Positions 1 through 6,436 of a DNA stretch of 36,748 nucleotides are shown here, in pieces. The translations under genes were made by a program, and so were the position numbers. Positions within the stretch are counted from its first letter, which is position 1, and every line of letters begins with the position of its first letter. The notes beneath the pieces are model-generated. The model was not told the origin of the DNA and did not search any database. It was given only the letters and a program-made list of their open reading frames with translations. Origin of the DNA: a virus; IMG/VR virus record IMGVR_UViG_3300042406_000755, positions 1 through 36,748 of that record. One strand, given 5' to 3'.

Positions 1-592
1 GGAATCCCTCCGTCTCACGATGCCGCGAGACGGTCGAATAGTCCGCAATGTCGCCAAGCAGCACCAACTTGTCCGGCCGCTCCTCTGCCAAGAACGCGCA
101 GAACAAACGGTGGAGAGTCGGGTCGTGATGGGGGCAGTGGTGATCGCCGCAAATCACAATCGACTGATCTGCCTTCTTCGACTTCTTAGGCTTCGGCAGA
201 CCTTTCCAATCGTCGGGATCAACCGGCGGGATCAGCAGATCGAGCGGCACAGCATCAACGCGCAACTGCGGCTGCGGCGGAGATCCCCACTCGTTCACAC
301 GAACCCGAACGATCTTCCACTCCTCAGCGTTCAGCCCGAAACGGCGCATTAGATCTTCCGGCGAAGTCGAAGCGCCCAGCTCGCCGGTCACGGTCGCCGT
401 TCCGTCCTCGTGCTTCGAGACACCTGGCGCTCGATCACTTGGATTGTGACCAGCCTGGACAGCCTGCCAGCGTGACTGAACTGAGGTGCGCGGAGCGTTC
501 GCTTTGCGAGCGGCCTCCGCGACTGTTTTAGCAACTCCGTTCTGAAGGAACTCGATTGCCTTGTCAACATTCGGATTTTGGATTGCTGCCAT
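1..592 (-). CDS. HTH-metallophosphoesterase protein (partial, runs off left edge)
   Basis: Reading leftward from an ATG at 590-592, preceded by a clear AAGGAG ribosome site, the frame stays open to the window edge (197 codons). Residues 1-50 look like a helix-turn-helix (VAEAARKANAPRTSVQSRW). A proline/lysine-rich linker follows. From about residue 150 a calcineurin-like metallophosphoesterase begins, with the first metal motif GDHHCPHHD and the second motif GDIAD. Other metal ligands (GNHE, H, GHTH in the family) would lie beyond the edge. Similar HTH-phosphoesterase fusions occur in actinobacterial phages and are predicted to cleave phosphodiesters, but their substrate is unknown. It lies downstream of the HTH gene ending at 690. 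Family call is firm; role is inferred. Confidence 0.85.
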   Translation of the reverse strand, partial: MAAIQNPNVDKAIEFLQNGVAKTVAEAARKANAPRTSVQSRWQAVQAGHNPSDRAPGVSKHEDGTATVTGELGASTSPEDLMRRFGLNAEEWKIVRVRVNEWGSPPQPQLRVDAVPLDLLIPPVDPDDWKGLPKPKKSKKADQSIVICGDHHCPHHDPTLHRLFCAFLAEERPDKLVLLGDIADYSTVSRHRETEGF

Positions 593-678
593 CTTGACTC
601 CTTTCAGAAATCCCGACTTACACACGGCACCACAGCACTAGGCTGCGCGACCGTCCTCGCCAACGACCAACATCCTCG

Positions 679-705
679 GTCGGGTGCCCTCACGATACAC
701 CCGAC
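679..705. repeat. Inverted repeat spanning the stop of the HTH gene
   Basis: GTCGGGTG (679-686) and CACCCGAC (698-705) are perfect complements around an 11-base loop. The stop codon of the gene ending at 690 sits in the loop. There is no T-tract on either side, so it is a weak terminator candidate. It could instead stabilise the mRNA 3' end or attenuate transcription into the phosphoesterase gene. Confidence 0.4.
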
Positions 706-1274
706 TTTGCCTTCTGGAGCTTATCAACTCTCCGTCGGATGGTTGTTTTGGGAACACCCGTCTTTTCGGAAATGGTCTGATACGAAAGACGCGGGTTATC
801 GAGACGCATCTTAGCAGCCGCCTCCACGGCAGGATCGAGCCGCTTGCGCACGCTCTTCCCGTTCTTGGCTTTCTCGGCGCGTATCCAGTAGCGCACAGCC
901 GCAGGCGTCACGCCATACTTCTCGGCCGCCGCCGTCGTGCCGTGTGTTTCCGAATACGCGACCGCTGCCGCGCGATCTTTCGGCGTCCTCGTCTTTTGAT
1001 TTTTGCGATACGACTTGCTCTTGGGATCGCCAAAGATGTAATCCGGCGCGCTCGACAGCGGAACTCCGATACAGCAGAGAAAGCCGTCCAGCGTCCGCGC
1101 TACATCGACGCGCACCTTCGAGTCGCGCAGCCACTCCTGCCAGCGCCGCTGCCACCGCTCGTCGTATCGAACAGCCGTCCTGATCTCTGTGAGTCCGCCA
1201 GGGCACTCGTCTAGCAGCCACTTGACGATCTCGCCCGACTTCGCATACTTCTCTGTTGCCCACTTCTCTTCCAC
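690..1274 (-). CDS. DNA-binding protein with two HTH motifs
   Basis: 194 residues starting at GTG, with AAGGAGGTAACT just before it. The first helix-turn-helix is near residues 98-130 (AAAEKYGVTPAAVRYWI). A second follows near 160-185 (LSYQTISEKTGVPKTTIRRR). A basic stretch (KSKSYRKNQKTRTPK) precedes the first. The N-terminal 90 residues, rich in Trp and charged residues, are unassigned. Two HTHs in tandem resemble transposase/resolvase-type or regulator DNA-binding domains, but no catalytic motif is visible, so a transcriptional regulator is the best guess. Its start lies about 50 bases past the structured element at 1326-1421, which makes it the natural candidate to be controlled by, or to bind, that element. 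Confidence 0.75.
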   Translation of the reverse strand: MEEKWATEKYAKSGEIVKWLLDECPGGLTEIRTAVRYDERWQRRWQEWLRDSKVRVDVARTLDGFLCCIGVPLSSAPDYIFGDPKSKSYRKNQKTRTPKDRAAAVAYSETHGTTAAAEKYGVTPAAVRYWIRAEKAKNGKSVRKRLDPAVEAAAKMRLDNPRLSYQTISEKTGVPKTTIRRRVDKLQKAKSGVS

Positions 1275-1325
1275 AGTTACCTCCTTGTTAGATTTGTTAC
1301 AAACAGGTCGAAAATACCGGCCGAT

Positions 1326-1421
1326 CAGTTACACAGGGGGGTTCTATAACCCCCCAGTGTGTAACTGGGCGCAAAATGGCTCATAGAGCCAAATCGTTAC
1401 TGGGGCTTTTCACCCAGTTTT
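1326..1421 (-). promoter_or_regulatory. Structured leader/operator element, copy 1
   Basis: Read on the minus strand, a 22-base block at 1421-1400 forms the small hairpin CTGGG(N8)CCCAG. Exactly 33 bases later a long hairpin occupies 1367-1326. Its outer stem is CAGTTACACA/TGTGTAACTG, it has a two-base CT bulge, and its inner stem is GGGGGGTT/AACCCCCC with a four-base loop. The same architecture with the same 33-base spacing occurs at 13120-13216 on the plus strand. Base differences between the copies are compensated in both stems. It lies upstream of the HTH gene starting at 1274. A possible -10 (TATTTT, 1316-1311) follows it. It may be an RNA element (antiterminator-like) or a palindromic operator. 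Confidence 0.75.
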
Positions 1422-1478
1422 CGCGCCAAAACCGGCTGTCGGACGCATCTCTCCGACGGGAGGTAAAGCGTTTTGTCA

Positions 1479-1628
1479 CTACGCATCTGCGATGTCGAAC
1501 ACCGCATCGAGGGTCGCTTCATCGCGCTCTTCGTCGGTCAGCTCGTCCCACTCGCGGCCGTCGTAGTCCTCTGGATTGTGATTCTCCTCGGCCCTCTCGG
1601 ACGAATCGAAATACCAATCTGGCCCCAT
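1479..1628 (-). CDS. Small acidic protein, 49 aa
   Basis: ATG at 1626-1628 follows AAAGGAGG at proper spacing, two bases after the stop of the upstream gene. The product is very acidic (EENHNPEDYDGREWDELT, then DEERDEATLDAVFDIADA). No domain recognised. Small acidic phage proteins can mimic DNA or inhibit host proteins, but nothing here shows this. The overlap-style spacing supports it being translated. Confidence 0.7.
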   Translation of the reverse strand: MGPDWYFDSSERAEENHNPEDYDGREWDELTDEERDEATLDAVFDIADA

Positions 1629-1630
1629 TG

Positions 1631-1936
1631 TCAGTCCTCCTTTCGTAGTTCGGTTAGCAGCTTCACTAGCACCTTACCAGCGCCGTCAAGTCGCGCAAGT
1701 CGCCCGATCATCGCGCTGCTGTCGTAACGCTCGGCCAACTCGTTCGGTGTCAAGTTAGGCTCGCGCTCCAAAATCGCGGTGCGTTCAGCGTTCGATAGCT
1801 GCGTGTCGGCTAGCTCCAAGTAGTCCGCCAGCTCGACCGCAACTTCGTAAAGCTGCGTCAGCACGACTGCTTTTACTTCGGCCGGATCTCCGTCGATCTC
1901 GGCTGGATTGTCAATGTTTATGCGGTTAGTAGTCAA
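1631..1936 (-). CDS. Hypothetical protein, 101 aa
   Basis: Starts at TTG (1934-1936), nine bases after AGGAGG; no ATG is better placed. Acidic and helical (VKAVVLTQLYEVAVELADYL), with a short HTH-like segment (LTPNELAERYDSSAMIGRLA). Family not recognised. It is the first minus-strand gene after the plus-strand insertion at 1967-2226, so its own promoter may overlap the divergent promoter of those genes. Confidence 0.7.
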   Translation of the reverse strand: MTTNRINIDNPAEIDGDPAEVKAVVLTQLYEVAVELADYLELADTQLSNAERTAILEREPNLTPNELAERYDSSAMIGRLARLDGAGKVLVKLLTELRKED

Positions 1937-1966
1937 GGGGCAATACCTCCTGTATCTTGTTTGTAA

Positions 1967-2155
1967 GTGTGGTCACGAATACGAGATATACTTGTTTTCC
2001 TGGGGGGATTGGGCTTTGCGATCAACGAGATCGTTCTGTCGCCTCCCCCCTCGATGCCTGCGCTCGTGTTGGCCGCAGGTATGATGGGCCTGCCTGGAGC
2101 TTTCCACGCCGAACAGCAGTGGCGCTCGCGTCAAGGAGAGGATGACAAACGATGA
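1967..2155 (+). CDS. Small membrane protein, holin-like
   Basis: 62 residues from GTG. Two hydrophobic segments (about residues 8-25, ILVFLGGLGFAINEIVL, and 31-46, PALVLAAGMMGLPGAF) are followed by a charged tail. The PALVL..GMMGLP segment resembles small actinophage membrane proteins of the form 'P.LL...AMIGLPAFLR', sometimes called holins. It runs against its neighbours on the minus strand. No ribosome site precedes it, but TATCTT at 1952-1957 lies nine bases before the GTG, so the mRNA may be leaderless or nearly so. It would act in the inner membrane, plausibly with the transglycosylase at 2223-2879. Confidence 0.65.
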   Translation: MWSRIRDILVFLGGLGFAINEIVLSPPPSMPALVLAAGMMGLPGAFHAEQQWRSRQGEDDKR

Positions 2156-2226
2156 CGGTTCGATGCTTGCCCGTTGCGTGGATTAGCTTTATCGGTGTCA
2201 TCGAGTTAGCCCTCCTCATTCACTAG
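2152..2226 (+). CDS. 24-aa membrane peptide
   Basis: ATG overlaps the previous stop in an ATGA junction, which suggests translational coupling. The product is one hydrophobic helix (LPVAWISFIGVIELALLI) with a short basic N-terminus. Its TAG stop interleaves with the stop of the minus-strand transglycosylase in a CTAG palindrome (2223-2226). It could be an accessory to, or inhibitor of, the upstream holin-like protein. No homologue recognised. Confidence 0.5.
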   Translation: MTVRCLPVAWISFIGVIELALLIH

Positions 2227-2879
2227 ATCCCGCACGCCCAGCTCGTCGTCGGGCCGACGCCCGCAAAGGCTCGCTGCGTCACGCGGATAGCTGCGTATCC
2301 GTGAAACGGGGTAGCGTTTCTCGGCAGCCGTCCAGCGCGAGTAATCTTCTGACGCTGCTTGACTTTACCGATGCGCTTGTGCGTCCAGCGTCCGTCAGAC
2401 CACAGCGTATGCCGCTGGACAGGCTTGACCTTCGTGCGCGTCTCGACAAAACGAACGCCGCGCGGTGTCCCAGGCCACATCGAGTGCCAGATCGGGCCGA
2501 ACTGTGCCAAGCCCTGATACTGCCCGTTCGTCGCCGCCCAGTTCAGCGTCGATTCGCAAGTCAGCAGCCCGACAATGCTCGGCCCGCCCCAACGCTTCTG
2601 TTCTGAGGCCGCAATCGCGATCACTTGCGAAGGCGTCGGCTCCGACCACGGGCGCCAACCCTTGATCGTATCAGACACCCGCTTCGGCGGTCGCGTGATC
2701 TTCGACCCGACGCGCACAGGGAACGGACAGCCGAGGTGTTCTTCGTCGCCAGCGACCAGCACGCAGCGGTCGTCGGCGTCCTCGATGCCGTCCGAGTCCT
2801 GATCGGCCAACGCCAGCGAAGGGAACGCAAGCGCCGTTACCACGAGTCCGGCTGCTAGTGTTGCCAGCAGTGCCTTCAT
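2223..2879 (-). CDS. Secreted transglycosylase/lysozyme-like protein with TSP3 motif
   Basis: Start at 2879 was chosen because it overlaps the previous stop (ATGA) and opens a good signal peptide (MKALLATLAAGLVVTALAFP, cleavage near LALA-DQ, residue 25). Residues 26-51 form a thrombospondin type 3 / calcium-binding repeat (DQDSDGIEDADDRC). Residues about 82-135 resemble the lysozyme-like transglycosylase fold: a glutamate in LLTCESTLNW (E109, likely catalytic) and YQGLAQFG (121-128). The protein should be exported and cut peptidoglycan glycan strands. Two small membrane genes converge on it from the left, a lysis-like arrangement. Cargo acting on the host surface is an alternative. Confidence 0.75.
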   Translation of the reverse strand: MKALLATLAAGLVVTALAFPSLALADQDSDGIEDADDRCVLVAGDEEHLGCPFPVRVGSKITRPPKRVSDTIKGWRPWSEPTPSQVIAIAASEQKRWGGPSIVGLLTCESTLNWAATNGQYQGLAQFGPIWHSMWPGTPRGVRFVETRTKVKPVQRHTLWSDGRWTHKRIGKVKQRQKITRAGRLPRNATPFHGYAAIRVTQRAFAGVGPTTSWACGI

Positions 2880-3175
2880 CGAACGCTCTCCACCAACGGA
2901 CGAAAGACCATATCCGAATAGTCGCCTTGCCAATAGCCGTCCTCGACCAACGCCTCCCAGCCCATCCCAGGAAACATATCGTCGGCGTAGGCTTCCAGCG
3001 AGTCATAAACGCCGTCGGCGCTAAACTCAAACATCCCGACAACACCTGCGTCCAGAGGGATGTCCTGTCGAATAGCCCACTCCACGAAGTCCTCCGGCGC
3101 TCCTTGCGGCACCGTGTAGTGCGGCTCGAAGGCGTTGTAGATTTCCTCGACTGCTTCTGCTTTCGTGTATGCCAT
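2876..3175 (-). CDS. Hypothetical acidic protein, 99 aa
   Basis: ATG at 3173-3175 follows GAGGAGG and shares one base with the upstream stop. The product begins MAYTKAEAVEEIYNAFEPHY and is rich in Asp, Glu, Trp and Tyr, with a C-terminal DGYWQGDYSDMVFRPL segment. I do not recognise the family. A longer in-frame extension to 3319 is not favoured, because it would bury the ribosome site and the WYL-like gene upstream. Confidence 0.75.
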   Translation of the reverse strand: MAYTKAEAVEEIYNAFEPHYTVPQGAPEDFVEWAIRQDIPLDAGVVGMFEFSADGVYDSLEAYADDMFPGMGWEALVEDGYWQGDYSDMVFRPLVESVR

Positions 3176-3465
3176 TAGCTTTGCCTCCTCTCGATCTCCA
3201 CATACTCCACATCGGGAGCATCGTAGGTGCGAATGATCCGATCCAAGCGGAACGAGCGCGGCTCCTCGCGGCCGTGATCGTAGGCGCTCAGGATTAGAGA
3301 GGAGTCCTTTGCCTCCCACACCTCCGAAGGGGAAATCAGCCTATGCTGTGGCTCCTCGTCGGGCTTTTCATAGACCAACATTATAGGCACTCGCGCTGAC
3401 GCTGCGTAGTCCAGCGTCGCAGTTATGCCTGCGCTCTCGTTCGTTTCTAGTATGCGTGTGTCCAT
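3175..3465 (-). CDS. WYL-like domain protein, 96 aa
   Basis: ATG at 3463-3465 has GAGAGGTGATCTGGG before it. Residues 25-80 match the outline of a WYL domain: a strand with IMLVYEK, then RLISPSEVW, SLILSAYDHG and RSFRLDRIIRTYD. In WYL regulators the R.F.L..I segment helps bind ligand (often nucleic acid). Here the domain stands alone, without the usual HTH. Phage and defence islands use WYL proteins as regulators, for example of CRISPR or abortive infection systems, so a role in counter-defence or ligand sensing is possible but only inferred. Confidence 0.65.
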   Translation of the reverse strand: MDTRILETNESAGITATLDYAASARVPIMLVYEKPDEEPQHRLISPSEVWEAKDSSLILSAYDHGREEPRSFRLDRIIRTYDAPDVEYVEIERRQS

Positions 3466-4043
3466 CCCAGATCACCTCTCTTTCTTGGTCGAAGAAGGTG
3501 TCCCATCTCCAGCCAATGTCGTTCTGCCGCGATTGCGTCGTCCTCGAACACATCGCGGTCTGTCTTGTATTGCTTGCGTAGCTCCACCGGCCCGAAGTCC
3601 AGCAACTGCTTTATGTGCTGGAACTCGTGCGCTAGTGTGCGTAGCGTCTGTCCTGCTGTGCGATACAGCCTACTACCCTCGTCAAACGGGTCGTCGGGGT
3701 TCGGCTCTGAGCTGACCAGCAGCACCTTTACTTGTGCCAGCGTCTGCGTGTCGCAGTCGAACTTGTAGCGCATCCAGCCATTACAGTTTCGGGCAACCGA
3801 GAACATCTGCGTTGTCGGGTTCCACTTCTGCTGCCGCCGCTCGACGATTAGCGGTAGCTCCGCGCCGAACAGCCACGCCGCATACTCCTGGATGGCGGGC
3901 TTGTTCAGCACGAAATCTACGCGCCGACAGTCACACTCGTCATCGCAGGCGTGATCGCAGCAGCCTGTGTGTTCTTCCAAATAGATTGAGTTTCCGGCCT
4001 CGTCTGCGTGGATTGTGTGTGCGCTAGGCTCGCCAGCAGTCAT
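3447..4043 (-). CDS. HExxH zinc metallopeptidase-like protein
   Basis: 198 residues. The zinc motif is HEFQH (139-143) within TLRTLAHEFQHIKQLLDFG. A likely third ligand is Glu174 in FEDDAIAAER, the gluzincin-like 'HExxH...E' layout. The first 45 residues hold a cysteine-rich cluster (CCDHACDDECDC, 28-39) that could bind a second metal. No signal peptide, so it should act in the cytoplasm, perhaps on a host protein or as an anti-defence factor. Start at 4043 is chosen over the longer frame because upstream sequence encodes the next gene. It overlaps the gene at 3175-3465 by 19 bases. Confidence 0.75.
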   Translation of the reverse strand: MTAGEPSAHTIHADEAGNSIYLEEHTGCCDHACDDECDCRRVDFVLNKPAIQEYAAWLFGAELPLIVERRQQKWNPTTQMFSVARNCNGWMRYKFDCDTQTLAQVKVLLVSSEPNPDDPFDEGSRLYRTAGQTLRTLAHEFQHIKQLLDFGPVELRKQYKTDRDVFEDDAIAAERHWLEMGHLLRPRKRGDLGWTHAY

Positions 4044-4221
4044 CTGTCTCGATCTCCTTGTCGCACTCCTCGCACCACGGCACTTCCAGCCACTCGCACG
4101 CCCCCACCGACAAGTCCTCCTCGACAGGGATTGTTGCGATGTATCCGCACTCGCACCTAACGCTGACATCGTAGCGATCTACGCCTTGCGGGGTTCCCCA
4201 CGGTTGGTATGGATTAGACAT
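4024..4221 (-). CDS. Small zinc-ribbon-type protein, 65 aa
   Basis: ATG at 4219-4221 follows AAGGAGAAGGTAG. Four cysteines occur as CEC (residues 23-25) and WCEEC (49-53), a compact treble-clef or ribbon layout, in an otherwise acidic protein (DVSVRCECGYIATIPVEED). Family not named. First of seven short cysteine-pair proteins in this leftward block. Confidence 0.75.
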   Translation of the reverse strand: MSNPYQPWGTPQGVDRYDVSVRCECGYIATIPVEEDLSVGACEWLEVPWCEECDKEIETDDCWRA

Positions 4222-4507
4222 CTACCTTCTCCTTGTCGTAGTAGCCGGTGTAGATAACGGCCTGTCCCTCGTCGGTGTAGCCAACCGTCATATTGTCGTG
4301 CCAGATGGCCTCGGTGACAAACGACTCGCTCGCCCTCTGACCCTTGTTGCGTCGGTCGATCTCGGCCTGAACTGCCTGAACGCCCTCGGCATATGCGGTT
4401 GCCGCGTTTGCGTAGCGTTCGGCTTGCTCGGCGTAAGTTCGAATGTTCTCGGACAGCCACTTGTCAGACACCTCCGCCAACTCTTTTCGGTCAGTCATTA
4501 TGAACAT
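4214..4507 (-). CDS. Hypothetical helical protein, 97 aa
   Basis: ATG at 4507 shares a base with the upstream stop (TGATG) and follows GGAGGTGG; a second ATG three codons in is possible. A long helix (EQAERYANAATAYAEGVQAVQAEI) of about 40 residues is likely a coiled coil. It is followed by a beta-like end (IWHDNMTVGYTDEGQAVIYTG). No family recognised. Confidence 0.75.
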   Translation of the reverse strand: MFIMTDRKELAEVSDKWLSENIRTYAEQAERYANAATAYAEGVQAVQAEIDRRNKGQRASESFVTEAIWHDNMTVGYTDEGQAVIYTGYYDKEKVDV

Positions 4508-4731
4508 CAGGCACCACCTCCGTCAAAGATTTCTAGGATTTCGTCATCTACAAGCATAGCGCCGCAGTCAAGGCAGGTGTAGCAGTCCTTCTCGTATGCG
4601 CCGCCTATTGGCACCGTGGCTACGCCCACCTTTCCGGCGTCGTCTCGATACAGCTCGTAGTAGTATTCGTCGTAGCCGCGTTCGTAGATGTCGCCTTCCT
4701 TACAGCGCGGGCACTTTATCGGCTCAGGCAT
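4507..4731 (-). CDS. Zinc-ribbon protein, 74 aa
   Basis: Start at 4731 shares a base with the upstream stop. CPRC near the N-terminus (MPEPIKCPRCKEGDIYERG) and CLDC near residue 55 form a classical four-cysteine zinc ribbon. A tyrosine-rich middle (DEYYYELYRD) separates them, and an acidic tail (DDEILEIFDGG) closes the protein. Likely binds nucleic acid or a protein partner; target unknown. Confidence 0.8.
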   Translation of the reverse strand: MPEPIKCPRCKEGDIYERGYDEYYYELYRDDAGKVGVATVPIGGAYEKDCYTCLDCGAMLVDDEILEIFDGGGA

Positions 4732-4922
4732 CAGCCTCCCCTCCAATAATGCTCGCCGCGCCGATGGAACCCTTCCACATCTTGCGGCTCGTCGCCGCCG
4801 ACAAGGAACGGGCGCAGGTGTTCGGGGCACTCTCCCTGGTCGCGCTCCAAGCTGCGCGCCAGATCAACCATTGCTTCCCACTCGCCATAGTATGCGGGGT
4901 GATCGAAGTCGAAGGTCGGCAT
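4731..4922 (-). CDS. Hypothetical protein, 63 aa
   Basis: ATG at 4920-4922, directly overlapping the upstream stop. It is rich in aromatic and acidic residues (PTFDFDHPAYYGEWEAMVDLA). No motif or family recognised. It is called as a gene because it fits exactly between two coupled neighbours. Confidence 0.65.
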   Translation of the reverse strand: MPTFDFDHPAYYGEWEAMVDLARSLERDQGECPEHLRPFLVGGDEPQDVEGFHRRGEHYWRGG

Positions 4923-5137
4923 TAGGACTGCTGCCTTTCCTTGACCTTCTCGATCTCGCTCAGCGCTGCCTCGAGATACGAGTAAGCGGAAGTAATATCA
5001 TTCTCCGCGACCTTGACTCGAGTCGTATCCCACTCGTCCTCGGAAAGCGTAGTATGCGCAAACGACGCTTCCTTTTCTGCGGCTCGGCACGCTGTCATCG
5101 CTACCCTCAGCGCACTCAACAGATCACTTGTTTCCAT
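4922..5137 (-). CDS. Hypothetical helical protein, 71 aa
   Basis: Start at 5137 is set by AGGAGGTGGTGCGA immediately before the ATG. The product is nearly all helix (SALRVAMTACRAAEKEASFA, then SYLEAALSEIEKVKERQQ). An in-frame upstream ATG at 5194 would remove the ribosome site, so it is not used. Function unknown. Confidence 0.75.
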   Translation of the reverse strand: METSDLLSALRVAMTACRAAEKEASFAHTTLSEDEWDTTRVKVAENDITSAYSYLEAALSEIEKVKERQQS

Positions 5138-5165
5138 TCGCACCACCTCCTTGTTCGTTGTTGAC

Positions 5166-5393
5166 TTACAGGCTACCATCGTTGTCAAGTCCATCGCACC
5201 AGCAGACCAGCACGCCCCATTCGGCAGGGTCGGGACACTCGTAAGCGTTCTCGCTCCCGCAGTCCGGGCAGGCTCGCACCGCGTCCTCGAATACTTCCAG
5301 CATCGTGCCGTCCTTCGCCTTGTGCCATCCCACTGTCGCGGGGCGGCGGGGTTCCAGCGGCTCGTCTGTCACAGTGTTTCTCCACTCAGTCAT
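5166..5393 (-). CDS. Zinc-ribbon-type protein, 75 aa
   Basis: ATG at 5391-5393. Cysteines occur as CPDC (residues 42-45), C53 and CWC (64-66) in the second half (VRACPDCGSENAYEC). The first half is basic. Overlaps the next gene start by eight bases. Member of the run of short cysteine-pair proteins; no precise family. Confidence 0.7.
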   Translation of the reverse strand: MTEWRNTVTDEPLEPRRPATVGWHKAKDGTMLEVFEDAVRACPDCGSENAYECPDPAEWGVLVCWCDGLDNDGSL

Positions 5394-5781
5394 CGCTGTC
5401 TCCGGTGTGAATGGTCAGGTGTCCGATCACAATATCGCCGTCCTCGTAGCGCACCGTGAAGGGCCGGGGAAACTCGACCAATCGCATACCATACGGTTCG
5501 GAGATCTCTGCCTCCTCTGGCCGGACTACCCCAATCATTCCAGCGTCGACCGGGTAGGTGTTGCCAGCATCGTCGGGATATACGCCGTCGCCCCCGTATG
5601 TGCCGGACGCGACGAACGCCATTCTTTCGTCGCCGTCAACCTCTGCCTCGAGCAGATCTCTCTTACGAAAGTCTGCCGACTCGAGTAGCTCTAGCCAGCT
5701 CGAGTCGAAGGCATAGCAAGGGTCGCCTACCCAATACTTTCCAGCTTCCAACATTCTTGACTCTGTTTGTCCTCTATACAT
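5386..5781 (-). CDS. Conserved phage-type beta protein, 131 aa
   Basis: Start at 5781 follows AGGAGGTGGTGACG. The segments AGKYWVGDPCYAF and FVASGTYGGDGVYPDDAGNTY followed by PVDAGMIGVV match a small protein family I have seen across phages and bacteria ('WVGDPCY ... YGDG.Y.D..G..Y.VDAG.IG'). Its function is unknown to me. Mostly beta strands, cytoplasmic, acidic tail. Confidence 0.75.
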   Translation of the reverse strand: MYRGQTESRMLEAGKYWVGDPCYAFDSSWLELLESADFRKRDLLEAEVDGDERMAFVASGTYGGDGVYPDDAGNTYPVDAGMIGVVRPEEAEISEPYGMRLVEFPRPFTVRYEDGDIVIGHLTIHTGDSDD

Positions 5782-5914
5782 CGTCACCACCTCCTGTCTC
5801 GTCGCCTACATATACCGCTGCGAGTCCGAGCACAATCGCAATCAAAGCTGTCTGCCACGCGCCCGCTGCGGCAAAGATTACTGCCCCGATAAATACCGCG
5901 ATAGGATAGCTCAA
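5774..5914 (-). CDS. Small membrane protein, 46 aa
   Basis: Begins at TTG (5912-5914), overlapping the previous TGA (TTGA), and ends inside the next gene. Two hydrophobic stretches (AVFIGAVIFAAAGAW and ALIAIVLGLAAVYV) make a tight two-helix hairpin, followed by an acidic glycine tail. The last bases encode the ribosome site of the downstream gene. Too short for most gene finders; the strong hydrophobic pattern and exact packing argue that it is real. Confidence 0.65.
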   Translation of the reverse strand: MSYPIAVFIGAVIFAAAGAWQTALIAIVLGLAAVYVGDETGGGDDV

Positions 5915-6198
5915 GCCTTATCCATCGAGGCTAGCTCCTCGTGAGCGGCCTGTGCCTCGAGGCTTGCCCTCTCGACGCAGTAGCTTTCAGACCCCTTTGT
6001 GCCGTCCTCGACCTCGTACCTCGAGGGGACATAGTTGCCCCAATAGTCGCGATAGCCTTCCTCGCCGAGCATACACTCGCCGAGCTCGATCATCTCCATC
6101 GCGTGCCTGCCGACGGAACCCTCGAGCTTCCACGCTGTCCCGCTGTTTATCAGCTCCTGCGTTTCCCTCACCTGCTCTGTGTACGCTGTTTCAGTCAC
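5911..6198 (-). CDS. Hypothetical protein, 95 aa
   Basis: GTG start at 6198 is fixed by AGGAGGTGGTGCGA directly upstream. Acidic and largely helical (QVRETQELINSGTAWKLEGS; MEMIELGECMLGEEGYRDYW). No recognised domain. Ends at a TGA that overlaps the TTG of the small membrane gene. Confidence 0.75.
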   Translation of the reverse strand: MTETAYTEQVRETQELINSGTAWKLEGSVGRHAMEMIELGECMLGEEGYRDYWGNYVPSRYEVEDGTKGSESYCVERASLEAQAAHEELASMDKA

Positions 6199-6436
6199 TC
6201 GCACCACCTCCTCTTGCCTCGGCCTCAACGATTATCTGCTGTATTTCGTGCGGTTTCAGAACAATCCCGCAAGACAAACATTCGATACCTTCACGCTCTG
6301 GCGTGCCGTCCCAATGCGGCTCGGCGAAAGTTAGACGACCGTCGTCTATCCCTTCCAGCTTACCCCAATCCTGCGTCACATAAGAACGGTAGATTTCGTT
6401 CCCTCCGCATTTCGGGCACCTCACATCTTTATTCAT
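6191..6436 (-). CDS. Zinc-ribbon protein, 81 aa
   Basis: Start at 6436 follows AGGAGGTGGTGCGA. N-terminal CPKCGG (7-12) and CLSC (residues 53-56) form a typical zinc ribbon resembling small transcription-factor-like ribbons. The C-terminus is an acidic helix (PHEIQQIIVEAEARGG). Its stop overlaps the next start. Likely nucleic acid or polymerase interaction, unproven. Confidence 0.8.
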   Translation of the reverse strand: MNKDVRCPKCGGNEIYRSYVTQDWGKLEGIDDGRLTFAEPHWDGTPEREGIECLSCGIVLKPHEIQQIIVEAEARGGGASD

